This document shows, one piece after another, positions 1-10,083 of a stretch of 30,229 bases of DNA. Source of the DNA: Rhizophagus sp. LPA8_4_AMF (lineage: Eukaryota > Glomeromycota > Glomeromycetes > Glomerales > Glomeraceae); assembly GCA_021464525.1 (NCBI GenBank), contig JADRCO010000584.1:1-30229 (forward strand), in the 5' to 3' direction. The stretch's first letter is position 1, and each line of letters opens with the position of its first letter. A program made the position numbers and the translations under genes. The notes beneath the pieces were generated by a model. It saw nothing but the letters and a program-made list of their open reading frames with translations. It ran no database searches and was not told the DNA's origin.

Positions 1-1378
1 AAAAAAAAATTTTTTTTTTTTTTTTTTTTTTGATGGGTTATTTTAAAAAAACATTTGGATTATCACCTCTAAAAAAACATTAAAAACATTAAAACATTTC
101 ATTAAACTTTAATAAAGTTTTTGTGTGCTAATTCTACTAGTTCTCATTAGTTCCCTTTTAATGATTGGAAAATCACTTAATCCACGTTGTCTTAAAAATG
201 TTAACAAATCAGCACTTCCTGTAACTTACTGTGCCGACTGGATAACGTCAGGCATTTTATTGAGTAGCTTCAACCTGGGTTCACATAATGGATCGAAAAA
301 TTCTATTACTTATTGGTAACGTAGGGTCTCATTTAATTCAAAAATACTTATGATTCTGATAATATTAGTGAAGAGGTGGTTGCTGAATCATCCCATTCAG
401 GCTTTCAGCTTCAAAGCAAAAAAAGGACGTAGAAAGTGATCAACCAAGCAAAAAAAAATTAACAAAGAAATACCTGATATTAAACTTACTAATATTAAGC
501 TTATTTCTTTTCCTCCTAATACAACGGCTCATCTTCAGCATATGGAGCAGGGATATTCATAGATTTAAGTTCAAGTATAAGCGAGAATTTTGTAGACATT
601 TGATTCGGCAATTTGATAGGGGAATATGTTGTAAAAATTTAAATTTGTGATTTTTAATTTACATTTAGCACCTAAAATTTATAAGATTTTCCAAGTAATA
701 TTTTTTTTGTTTTAGGAATAGGTTAAATATTACTATTGATTATATTGAAATAATGTTACATCAACAACTATACGGATTTGTCTGATATTCTTTTACAAGA
801 GAGGATGCGGATAATATAAATGATATGGATTCTACAGAAGATATAGAAGAATCTAATTTTGAAGGATTAGAATATATTTTTAACAATTTACCATAAGTAA
901 ATAAGGTACAAGGATATTTACAACAACTTGATTTTTCAATTCCAATTTATCTGACGAGCAAATTGTAAACCTTGTACAACAGTCAACAGTTGTGTCAATC
1001 CGTTAATTAATCGGATAAACGGATATTGGGTTTATCCATTATCAAAACTAATTTAAATCATCTTCATATTAGATAACTAACTTGAACTCAAATTTTATAA
1101 ACATCAATGTACTACAGGCCATAATTATCCAATTATCCGATTATCCGATAATCCGATAAGTAAACGGATATTTTGGTCTGTAACACCTAGTTTTTATTCG
1201 ATGATTCATCAGATTATACTGCGGGATGGGCATCTATTTAAACTTAGTTTGATAATGCAGATTTTTGGATAAAATCCAATATCCGTTTATCCGATAACTT
1301 AACGGTTGACAAACTATTGTACAATTTGAAGAAATGGAAGTTGAATATGAAGATACATCAGATGAAGAGATTGAATGA
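1..1378 (+). mobile_element. Decayed pogo/Tigger-type DNA transposon, DDE transposase remnant
   Basis: Plus-strand fragments in shifting frames match the DDE_1 (pogo/Tigger) transposase core in the right order. About 130-320 reads as 'IGKSLNPRCLKNV', 'LPVTY' and 'DRKILLLIGN', the block that normally carries a catalytic Asp. About 505-640 reads as 'PPNTTAHLQHMEQG' followed by 'FCRHLIRQFDRGIC'. An acidic C-terminal tail runs from about 830 and ends at the stop 1376-1378. The frame is broken by several stops and shifts, including a stop at 899-901, so no functional transposase is made. The tail is interrupted by a later small element at 980-1316. I could not define the terminal inverted repeats; the A/T run at 1-30 may be flank. 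Family assignment rests on recalled motifs. I am confident that it is a transposase and fairly confident of the pogo/Tigger group. Confidence 0.75.
980..1316. mobile_element. Non-autonomous hAT-like MITE nested in the transposase remnant
   Basis: The ends are inverted repeats. From 993 the left end reads tgtcaatccgttaattaatc and continues ggataaacggatattgg. The reverse complement of the right end (to 1311) reads tgtcaaccgttaagttatc followed by the same ggataaacggatattgg. The element is flanked by the 8-bp direct repeat ttgtacaa at 972-979 and 1317-1324; 8-bp duplications are typical of hAT elements. Removing the element and one repeat copy restores an uninterrupted reading frame in the host transposase tail, which supports these boundaries. 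It has no coding capacity. The outer termini (cag at the left, tag on the reverse complement of the right) are compatible with hAT. The superfamily call is an inference from duplication length and termini. Confidence 0.75.
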
Positions 1379-1632
1379 TAATTCCAAGTTTAGTACTAAA
1401 GAGTCGTATATTTTTAGTATCTTCATGTGATAAAAGTTATAGCAAATAGCTGAGTTTATTTTTGATGATTTTTCGATGGTTTACGTTAGAACAATGAACA
1501 ATGTAGAACAATGGCGTCAATCATTAGTAATAGCATGGAAGAAATTAGAAATTTTGTGGCGCAGTGCCAATCAAGAATTTACAATAAATATAATAAATAT
1601 GAGTTACGGATTACACGAGAGCTTGTCTTTCA

Positions 1633-2667
1633 ATGGAAGACTTGTTTACGACAGAAGAATTGTTTACGACAGAAGACTTGTATACGACAGAAGACTTGTT
1701 TACGACAGAAGAACTGTTTACGACAGAAGAACTGTATACAACAGAACTGTATACGACAGAAGAACTGTATACAACAGAAGAACTGTATACGACAGAAGAA
1801 CTGTTTACGATAGAAGAACCGGAAATAGGTTCAACTTTTACACAAGTTCCTTGGGATGTTCACCGTCCAAATGCTATACTTCAAGAACTTTATTGGGCGG
1901 ATTACAAGCTTGATAAGACACATCCCGGATATCTAAGATGCTATAATGTTGGCGATAGACATGCAAAGGGAATTTCCTGTTTTGTGCCGAATGAAAGTCT
2001 CATCAAAGAAAATACTCCCTGCTACTTCCTTCCTCGAGGAACATCTCTTCCTGAGGGGTTGGCTTTTTTTTACACTCATAAAATGAAGCTTCGATTTCCC
2101 CCTGATATTCAAGGAGCATTGCACTTCGTTATTGCCCCTACGATACCTATGACATATGAAAATTACGAACAATTAATAAGAAATTTAAATTGGCAGAAAT
2201 GTACTCTTAAAACCTCTGCGGAGATGATGAGTGAGCTGATTTCTTTTGGTAACGATTTAAATGATGTAATAGACTTCCGGATGAAAAAGTTATATTGGCT
2301 TATGGAAACTTGGCATGCACAGACAACGTTTGCCATGGACTGTCTTCATGCAAATGATATTCATACATGGATCGCATTGGATAAACCATCTTTTGTAGAT
2401 TTTATTCAGCATGAGTCTCGTGCTTATATAGTGTTTTCTGCCCTCGCTCATATGAACGTTAGTACTCCAGCATCGCAAGTAACAAAATTGAAGTATTTGG
2501 GTGACATTTTAGGTGAACTAGAAGATGCTTTTGGATGGAAAAGCACAGAGTTGTATGAATTAAAAAAGAATAAAAAAGACGATTTTGCTAAAAATTTAAA
2601 TGATATATCTGTCGCTTTGGCTCTTTCCATTATTGGATACATTCTGATTCGAATTTTCTTTTTTTAA
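1633..2667 (+). CDS. 344-aa tail-anchored protein with N-terminal hexapeptide repeats; possible ADP-ribosyltransferase-like core
   Basis: One uninterrupted frame; the nearest upstream in-frame stop is 1600-1602, so the ATG at 1633 is the natural start. Residues 2-60 are ten units of an acidic Thr-rich hexapeptide (EELYTT/EELFTT type), encoded by an 18-bp minisatellite in which one unit is 15 bp. Residues 72-190 form a compact-looking domain with 'FLPRGTSLPEGLAFF' near 132-146 and 'HFVIAPTIPMTYENY' near 164-178. From memory this pattern (charged stretch, PEGL, then H-x-x-x-P-x-x-P-M) resembles the Tse2-type ADP-ribosyltransferase domain found in many fungal proteins; I treat that as tentative. 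Residues 190-310 are probably helical. Residues 325-344 are hydrophobic and end the protein after a Lys-rich stretch, as in tail-anchored membrane proteins. No intron is needed. No substrate can be named from sequence alone. Confidence 0.7.
   Translation: MEDLFTTEELFTTEDLYTTEDLFTTEELFTTEELYTTELYTTEELYTTEELYTTEELFTIEEPEIGSTFTQVPWDVHRPNAILQELYWADYKLDKTHPGYLRCYNVGDRHAKGISCFVPNESLIKENTPCYFLPRGTSLPEGLAFFYTHKMKLRFPPDIQGALHFVIAPTIPMTYENYEQLIRNLNWQKCTLKTSAEMMSELISFGNDLNDVIDFRMKKLYWLMETWHAQTTFAMDCLHANDIHTWIALDKPSFVDFIQHESRAYIVFSALAHMNVSTPASQVTKLKYLGDILGELEDAFGWKSTELYELKKNKKDDFAKNLNDISVALALSIIGYILIRIFFF
1639..1818 (+). repeat. 18-bp coding minisatellite
   Basis: About ten tandem copies of an 18-bp unit (consensus gaagaactgtatacgaca, varying at ttgttt/ctgtat). 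One unit is shortened to 15 bp near 1741-1755, so the frame is kept. The period is a multiple of three, and the repeat tract has no stops in any plus frame. Only the frame starting at 1633 continues into a long non-repetitive protein. Copy number is expected to vary between strains. Confidence 0.9.
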
Positions 2668-3765
2668 TTAATGATATTAGAGATTTTTTTAACAAAACCA
2701 TCGAATTAGTAGGAGCTGTTGAACATAATAAACGAACTTGTGAAATATTAAAAAAAAACGAATCCGTGCTGCACGAGAGCGAAGAATTATTTTTTTATTA
2801 AAACAAATATCTATACGTTTATAAGATTTATTCGATATTATAACACGAATTTAAAATATATTAAAACTATATAAAGTATTTGATATTTCTATTAATGTAT
2901 TTTCTTTTCTATTGATGTTAAATTGCTAATGAGCTTGGACAAAATTAAAAGCAGATCAAGATATTTATGTAAAGATTAAAAAAGTTGAATTTTTTATGCG
3001 TTTATGTGAGTATAAAATCAATTATGTTGTATTTATCTTGCAACCGGTATTAGTGTTGACGTAAAAAATCTATGCAAAAGAAATTGAATCCATCTCAAAA
3101 ACTAAGTAATCATTTTTTCTCAACAGTTGTAAAAGTCAATGCAATGAATAATACAACGGAAAATTTACGAACGAAATTTTTCAAAATCAAAAAAAAAAAA
3201 AGAATTGATAATATCTTTCAGCTACATCCAACAGAATGACAATGAGAAACCACGTAAAATGACGCATGACTAAATGATGTAACATAAAAAATAAATATGA
3301 AGAACTCGCTTTTAAATTATCTCTGACGAAAAAGATTGTATGAAATCAAGTTACAATTCTTAAAGAATCAAAACATCATAAAATTTACGACTTACTTGTG
3401 ATGGAAATACAGTAATGACTAAATGGGCCGAATATGGTAACTATGTGAATTTTATACAAATCATAAAAGTCGATTCGATCTTAGATTAAAATTATGCATG
3501 TCTCTTGATATTGCTCGCGGATTAAATTTTTTAAGAGCCAGCCATTAAGGTAATTCGCTATAACCATCTTTTAATTAAACGAAACTTTTATTTAATTAAC
3601 TTTTTTTTTTTCTTTTTAGATTGTTAATCGTGAGGTATTTGCAATTAAACGCGTGGTGTACAAACATGTCTTAAGCGAGAAACATCACAAAATGCATAAA
3701 AATTTACCAATTAAAATCATGCACGTGACAATTTTAAGTTTCAGAAGTTTCGTCACTATATTAAA
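2668..3765 (+). pseudogene. Broken TKL-like protein kinase gene with N-terminal helical domain
   Basis: Plus-strand pieces in changing frames follow the order of a Glomeromycotina kinase family. At 2668-2750 'DIRDFFNKTIELVGAVEHNKRTCEILKK' resembles the N-terminal helical-bundle region of that family. At about 3040-3075 'ATGISVDVKNLCKRN' follows. At about 3295-3545 come 'ELAFKLSLTKKIV', 'TILKESKHHKIYDLL', 'TKWAEYGNYVNFI' and 'LKLCMSLDIARGLNFLRA', which correspond to the N-lobe lysine region, the hinge and helix E of a kinase. A probable intron (gtaattcg at about 3548 to tttag at 3619) precedes 'IVNREVFAIKRVV', a decayed catalytic loop in which the usual H-R-D is lost. Several stops and shifts break it and the C-lobe is missing. 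It starts immediately after the stop of the 344-aa gene. The two could once have been a single gene, but nothing shows this. Confidence 0.55.
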
Positions 3766-6376
3766 AAAAAATTTGGACAATAATATTTTACAATGTGAAA
3801 AAAAAAAACTATCTATAAATAATCTACTTCAATTATAACTTTTATTTTTTTATTTTATTTTTTTTTTTACTCTTAAAAAAATGCAATTTTATTGAAATAT
3901 TCTTAATTAATGATTTTGAACCTGTCATGCAAAACAATGCATAATGTAATTAATGCACATTTTCGATTATGGTTCGAAAAATTTTTTTTTTTTTGCAAAA
4001 TATTATTGGTGAATAAAAAAATTTGTTTAATGCACATGAATTCGTTCTTTGAAATGTGCATACTTTTTTTTTTGTCCCTTCGTTTGTTTCGTTTGTGATT
4101 GTAATTCGTAACAAATAGTTAATAATAGAATGTCAGTTAAAATATTAGTAAATTATTTATAGACTTTTCTATTTTTTTCTCAATGAAGGTATTAAAGTGC
4201 CTAGCCATGATTGAGTTTCATGTTTCTTTTCAGCAGAATAAATAATTAACGTTCAAGGACCCAAACAATAAATAAAAAGGAAAGTAATATACAGTATACA
4301 GTAAATCCGACTTTTTTTTTCTTTTTTCTGGATAATTTTCCAAAGAAATGTGTAGTACGAATGATCTCTTGTTACCTAATTACTGTATTACTGGAAGGCT
4401 TTTAACACCACATTATTTCGATTGAAAAAAACATTATAAACAAAATTTGAATTATTTTAGAACGTCATTTATATCTAGTTACTCATTTTTAAAATTTAAA
4501 TTCATTAAATATATATTTGACGTTTTATATATTGAGACCATAATAATTTAAAAATCTTATATTAAATTATTCAATATTATCCATATAACGCTTTTTGCAA
4601 AAAAATATTATCGTGTATACGTGTAAATATATCGCATCTATACTCTACAGTATTATCTATCTACACATAATTACTGTATAATGAAGGAAGAAGTTGCATA
4701 AATATTTTGTATAATTATGTCATTGCATTATGCATATCTAAGAATAGACCAGTCCCCGTTTTTTAAAATCTATATTTCAGAAGAAGTTGAACCAACAATT
4801 TATTTTTAGGGGATACAAAAAATCACATTTGTAAATTACTGTATGCATAATTTTTATTTTTATTAATGATGAGTTCGAATTCAAAAACTAATATCAATTA
4901 AAAAGACTCGGGAAGATAAGATGTCATTTGTTACTTATTCTAAAGTATCTAGATAATTGGTATTAATCATATGGGAATGGAAAAAAAAATAATCTGTCGA
5001 CGTTAAATGAAATAGAGATAACTCGTTATTTTAAGTGAGGCATCTTAACGGTTTATTTGTGAAATTAAATAATATGCGTCATTACAATATTTGTTTTTAA
5101 TTAAAGGTAGAATAAACAAAATGTTTCAGAAAATTTATTTAATAATTTACATTCAAGTTTCGCAAAATTTGAAGATCTTATGCCATCTATGCGCCAATAC
5201 TTTTTGACATCATGGGCGCACAAATTTTATTAGATTTACAAAAATAATTTACTGTATGGGATACAGAATATCGTGAAAATCGTGTTATTGAAAAAAACTC
5301 AAGATATAAAATATTTTAAAGTCCGTAAATATTATACAGTATATAGTATATTGTATAAAAGGATGCTAATACTTAAGATTTCAATAATTTCAACAAATTA
5401 ATAAGCCAAAAAATAATGTAAATGCAAAAAATGCTCAATTTTATATAAAATTAAATTTTGTGTTAAATAATATTAAACTTCAAGGTTAAATAGTATGACG
5501 CAAAAAAAAGAGTAAATCGAAAATGTCATACAAGGATTACAAAATAAAACACGCCAAACTAATTAAATTTTCAGAATGGAACTACACTAGATTGACCAGA
5601 ATTATACCACCTAGAATTAAAAATATCGATGTTAATACATCTTTTATCTGAACCAAAATTTTGTTATTTCAATATATAAGGTTAACTTCTAAAATTTGAA
5701 GAGACAAACTAGAGAAATGGAACCCGGTATTAAATCCGAAGTGGTGCTAAGAACATAGGTTCAGTTTCTGGGATGAGCAGCCACTCATGAGCAGAATAAT
5801 TTGCTAACAGGACATGACGTCATCATCAAGCGTAGTCCTTCGTTACACTTCGGACTAATAAAAAAAATTATCTAGAAAATCAAATTCCCGAAAGTTTATA
5901 AATATGGGGTCAGAATGGGCGTTGAATGCAGGGATTTTCTACGCAACCTAAATTTCTAATTTAACTGAATAGTATTATTATACGCGAGTCAAAACCTTAC
6001 ACCGCCAAATTATATTATAAATAACTACGGTTAGTAAATTATTCCTAATATATTATATATCTCTCTGGCCCTTAGAATAAATGTCTTAAGAGATTGCTTA
6101 TATTGTAAAAAAATTAGAGATTGAAAATATAGACAGTTTTTATGATACTATGTGACTGAGATGTTACAAATTTAGGATATTGAGTAACTGCTTACGAATT
6201 CATATTGATGCGTAACTGTCGATCAATACTATAAATAAGTTTATTTCTTTACCATAAATAATTATTGTTTTAAAAAAATGACAAATTTGTGCGTCCTAAC
6301 TAATCGAAAGATTTTTTTTTTTTTTTTATCCAACGTAGGCTTTTTCTTAGTAGTGATTAATTAAAACTTAAGGACG
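3766..6376. other. Intergenic, no recognisable gene
   Basis: About 2.6 kb of AT-rich DNA with many homopolymer runs (for example T-runs near 3600, 3860, 3990 and 6310). The short open frames here (such as 3653-3838 and 3910-4098) are low in complexity and match nothing I know. The stretch 5700-5870 is richer in G+C and contains the palindrome atgacgtcat (about 5814-5823) and a small hairpin with stem tagtcc/ggacta near 5836. I see no transposase, RNA gene or kinase fragment. Confidence 0.5.
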
Positions 6377-7021
6377 TTACTTCTTGTTACAATTTTCCTT
6401 TATTTCAATTGTCGACCAATCCTTGGAAGGATAATTCTTCATTTTCCACTCAAGTTCTTTTTTCAGATTTTTTCTTTTATTCGCATCCTCAACGGTGACT
6501 GTATCTATTGCAGCCCCACGTTTAATGGCTTCTTTAAATGCATAGAGTCGTCGATTATCTAAGGAGTGTTTCTTGCCGTTTGAACAAGTCCACACGCGAA
6601 TAGGCGGAATTTCTGTTGGAAGAGTTCCGCCGTTCACAAGACTTGTAATGGTACCTTCTACTCTTTTATCCTCTACGCCCTTTTTATTGGGACTGAAGTT
6701 TGGTTTGATACAGCATTGGGAATATAGAATCTGGCGGGGATCTACTTCAACAAAGGCCTTAATTTCTAGGAAGTCATATAACATGTCCTTTAATTCATCT
6801 TTCTTTTTCCCGGTTATTTTTAAAATTTCTTTCCCTTCTTTATCGTTTATTAGTTCAATATATTTCACAAGATTTGTTTTAGTAGGGCTTTTAAGAATAT
6901 CATCAGCATTAATACCATATGATACGAAAAGGTTTTGATACTACAAGAAATGAAAACGAAAGTTAAGTATTAATATAAATTAAATAAGGAATTAAATTAT
7001 TAGTATTTTATTCACCTTCAT
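6377..7021 (-). CDS. Small two-exon gene, 189 aa, with a ParB-like 'DNRRLYAFKEA' motif
   Basis: My model joins exon 1 (7021-7016, only ATG AAG) to exon 2 (6940-6377) across a 75-nt intron (7015-6941) with gtgaat donor and ttcttgtag acceptor. This adds 26 residues to the frame that could start at the internal ATG 6868 and keeps phase; the frame in exon 2 is open right up to the acceptor. The centre reads 'VDPRQILYSQCCIKPNFS', then 'LPTEIPPIRVWTCSNGKKHSLDNRRLYAFKEA', given here in parts: PPIRVW, SLDNRRLYAFKEA. The P-x-I-R-V plus S-L-D-N-R-R-L-Y pattern recalls ParB/sulfiredoxin-like domains found at the ends of some bacterial polymorphic proteins; this is a recollection, not a verified match. 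The C-terminus is Lys-rich. No signal peptide or membrane segment is visible. A TATA-like box lies about 45 nt upstream of the ATG. If the intron is wrong, translation would start at 6868 and give 163 aa. Confidence 0.65.
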
Positions 7022-7063
7022 TATTTTATATTTAGGGAGACAGAGAAATGTGCGTAATGGCGT

Positions 7064-7074
7064 CTTATATATTT
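7064..7074 (-). promoter_or_regulatory. TATA-like box of the small two-exon gene
   Basis: On the minus strand this reads aaatatataag, about 43-53 nt upstream of the ATG at 7021. If used in the usual way (start about 30 nt downstream) the 5' leader would be only 10-20 nt. Position and sequence are suggestive; AT-rich DNA makes chance matches common. Confidence 0.35.
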
Positions 7075-7075
7075 A

Positions 7076-7683
7076 TTGTAAGAGGGGTGAGGCGCATCCG
7101 GAATAAAATCTCCTTGTTAATGTCGATCATTCCAATATTCTTTTCTTTTATTCAACTAATAAAACATAAATAAAAGAGATGAAAAGTAATAAAAATGAAC
7201 AGAAATGGATAGATAAAAATGAAAATAATTAAAAAACAAATGAAACAAAAGCAAAAGAGACAAATACATTTTAAAAATGTTTTTATCGTCCAAATTGTTC
7301 ATTTCTATGCTAAAGCTGCGAGATGTGGATCTATTCCTTTTTACCTGTTTCATGTTTTTCACAACTCCGGAATCCATTTTCTTCTTTTGGTTAGACAAGA
7401 CTCGGTGTCAGACATCTGTAATATGATAAGATATTTCTATTATGTACAAGGTTAATATGCACTTTCACGTTGTATAACATACAAAGCAAAACCATTCTAT
7501 ATATAGTAAACAAGAAACACAATCACTTAATTATTAGTCACATGATTGCAAATGAACGAGTAAGTTTTGTTTTAACTGTTAATGGGACTAAATGGGTATT
7601 GGGTAATACTGTAATATACGAGTTCATATTAATTTGAACTTGTCAAATAATAAAATAAATAAACACTGTATATTTATTATTAT
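7076..7683. other. Intergenic with a doubtful spliced micro-ORF
   Basis: No recognisable gene. The minus strand carries a palindromic TATA-like site (ctatatatag, 7498-7507). It is followed by a possible two-exon 23-codon frame: exon 7377-7345 ending in cag before gtaaaa, and exon 7155-7117 after a long pyrimidine tract ending in ttattag. The 7165-7260 stretch is strongly purine-rich on the plus strand, which explains the open frames on both strands here. Confidence 0.2.
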
Positions 7684-7800
7684 AATATTATTATGCAGCC
7701 AAATAGGATCATGTCGTTTTTAACATACTGATATTTTTTAGATAAATTATTTATTGCATAAATACGTCATTTAGATTTTATAGGTAAAATACCTATGCTT
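7684..7800. repeat. Solo copy of the Crypton-flanking repeat
   Basis: The stretch from ttattatgcagccaaatagg through 'tactgatattttt' is nearly identical to 11892-11947, which lies just beyond the stop codon of the Crypton-like gene. After it the two sequences share 'attgca-aaata' and 'cgtcat', with about 50 bases absent here. It looks like a deletion derivative or solo end of the same element. Confidence 0.6.
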
Positions 7801-8130
7801 TTTATATGGAACTAATGGAACATGATCTTGGACGTCCGTATAATAACTATTATTTATAACATCAAATAAAATATTCATTGTCGACAAATATCGAAATTGT
7901 CAATTTATGACACGGCATAATTTTTTTCCGCTTCATATTTTTTAAATAAATCAATTTTTTCAATTTTTTTTTTATAAATGTCCCTCGCAAGTTAAATTAG
8001 TAACGAAATACGATCGTGCTCAACTTTTAATTAAAATGGTTACTTCCATATACAATTACGTTTTTATAGTATCAGTCATTAAAACGCTTCAAACTTTGAA
8101 TAAAAAAAAAAATTCATCAATAAATTAAGA
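7801..8130. other. Intergenic upstream of the broken kinase-Sel1 gene
   Basis: AT-rich sequence with T-runs near 7920 and 7965 and no open frame of note. It holds whatever promoter the broken gene once had; I cannot identify it. Confidence 0.4.
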
Positions 8131-10083
8131 AAACACTATACCTGTAAAATTTACTGAAAATTCAGATAATGAGTGAATTAATTGGATTTAAGGAAAGACT
8201 ATTTTAAATATTATGATTATAATTATTTTAGTAATTTTCAAAAATTGACTCTAGAGGCTTCGGAAAAGTTTACCGTGCAAATTGGAAAATTCTCATACTT
8301 TATTTAACATTAAAAACTTTTTTTTTTAATTACGATAACGCTACGGTTAAAGAAATTGTTAATGAGTATAATGATATATTTTTTTACTTTATAATTTACT
8401 AATTTAAAATTCTATTTAATGCTTTAAGCTTAATCGTTTCTGTGGATTGCAATAGGTACAATATTACAGTATTTTTTTTTTTATATTTAATTTGACTATA
8501 AACAAATTTTATTTTTTTTAGAAGAAAATCAAAATGATAATTCAAAAAAGTATTGGTTAGTAATGGAATATGTTGCCGATAATGGTACTCTTCGAGAGTA
8601 TTTGAAGTAAAAATTTGATAATCTTACTTTGGAATGATAAATTTACTCTGGCATTTCAGCTGGCTTGTGCTATATTATGCTTGCATAACGAAGGAATTAT
8701 TCATCGTGATCTGGTAAGTTAATTATTTACATTATACTATTATATATCTATCGCTCGCATAAATAATAAATTTACTAAAATGTGATATTTAATAGCATTC
8801 CAAAAATGTATTGGTTCATCAAAATATGATCAAATTGGTCGATTTTGGTTATTAAAAGAATTGAAGAATCATCTAACTTCCAATCTTCAACAAAATTATT
8901 TGGAGTAATTCCTTATATTGACCCAAAAAGGTTTAATAATCAAGGTTATGAATTAAATAAAAAAGTGATTTATAGTATTGGAGTACTTTTATGGGAGATA
9001 TCTAGTGGTAACCCTCCTTTTGAAGGTAAATCATGTAATATTTGTTCAAGCAATTGATATAACAAGGTCATAGAGATACACCTATTCCTGATACTTCTAA
9101 AGATTATTTAGACATTTATACTAGTAGATATAATTAAGACATAATATTTTAGATTGTTGGAATAATAACTAGATAATCGTCCTGCTATCGATCAAAGTTG
9201 TTTCTAAATTATACGCAATAATTTCAGAGAACAATAATATGATCAAAGAGGATTTCGGTCAAACGAACATCCGTGAAGATTCTCATATAAACACCCGTGA
9301 AGATTTTATAAATAATTTAAATATTGAAAATTCCAAAAATAATTCATCACAAAAAGAATCGTCTAATATTACCCATAGTGAAGAAATGGAATCTTTTACC
9401 TCAAAATTTAGGATAATGATTGATGAAATGATCAAACTTCCTGATAAGATATCAGAAGAAGAAGATAAATGGCGCATTTATGATTATTTGGATAAATATA
9501 ATATAACTTCACAAGGCATTTATATTTGCTAAATAATCAATATCATTCAATAAATTCTATTATTTTACTTGGAGATTTTAATTATTGAGATTGTAACTAA
9601 TGTTAATAAAAAAAGGGCATTTGATATTGTATCAGAACCTGCAAATTTAATCTTGGATATTGTTATTTGAGTTATTTGGGATGTTGCTATGATAAAGGGA
9701 TTGGAACTAGTGTTGATGAACAATATGCATTTAATTTATATCAAAAGTCAGCAAATTTAGGAAATAGTACATTAGGGATGATTATTATGGAATTAAATGG
9801 GATTGAATATTAATAAACAAAAATTATTTGATTGGCTTTAGTTAAGTTAGGAGAATGTTATGAAAGTGGATGTGGAACTAATAATAATAACAAAAGGCAT
9901 TTGAATTATATCAAAATGTTGCAAATTTAGGAGATGCATCTGGAATATGTAGTTTAGGAAATTGTTATTTTAATGGAACTGTAGTCAGTGTTGATAAACA
10001 TGAAGCATTAGCATATGAACTATATCAAAAGGCACATATCAGCGGATTTGTCCACTTTGCGTTAAAGGGATTTATTGAATGAT
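8131..10083 (+). pseudogene. Broken kinase-Sel1-repeat gene, relative of the gene at 13782-16494
   Basis: It matches the intact minus-strand gene exon by exon. Exon 1 (8131-8362) reads 'VKFTENSDNE', then stops, then 'GFGKVYRANW'; its donor GT is lost. Only the end of exon 2 survives near 8435. Exon 3 (about 8521-8713) reads 'KKYWLVMEYVADNGTLREYLK', a stop, then 'LACAILCLHNEGIIHRDL' before a gtaagt donor. Exon 4 starts at 8796 with 'HSKNVLVHQNMIKLVDFG' and runs to 'IYSIGVLLWEISSGNPPFEGKS'. Exon 5 holds 'CWNNN', 'DNRPAID' and the acidic linker (open from about 9239 to 9531). From about 9540 come two to four decayed Sel1 repeats such as 'LGECYESGCGT' and 'LYQKAHISGFVHFALKGFIE', ending with a stop near 10081. 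Multiple stops and shifts and a damaged Gly-rich loop mean no active kinase. Intact stretches suggest the decay is not ancient. Confidence 0.85.

Noticed and set aside
1476-1913. Two other long plus-strand frames through the minisatellite (1476-1913 and 1511-1813)
   Set aside because: They are open only because the 18-bp repeat has no stop in any plus frame; neither continues into non-repetitive protein-like sequence, unlike the frame from 1633.
3653-4098. Two 61-62 codon plus-strand frames
   Set aside because: The first is the tail of the broken kinase run into low-complexity sequence; the second is a Phe-rich frame from T-runs.
5814-5823. atgacgtcat (CRE/ATF-type palindrome)
   Set aside because: Single occurrence, more than 1 kb from any start codon and downstream of the nearest gene; not enough to call a regulatory site.
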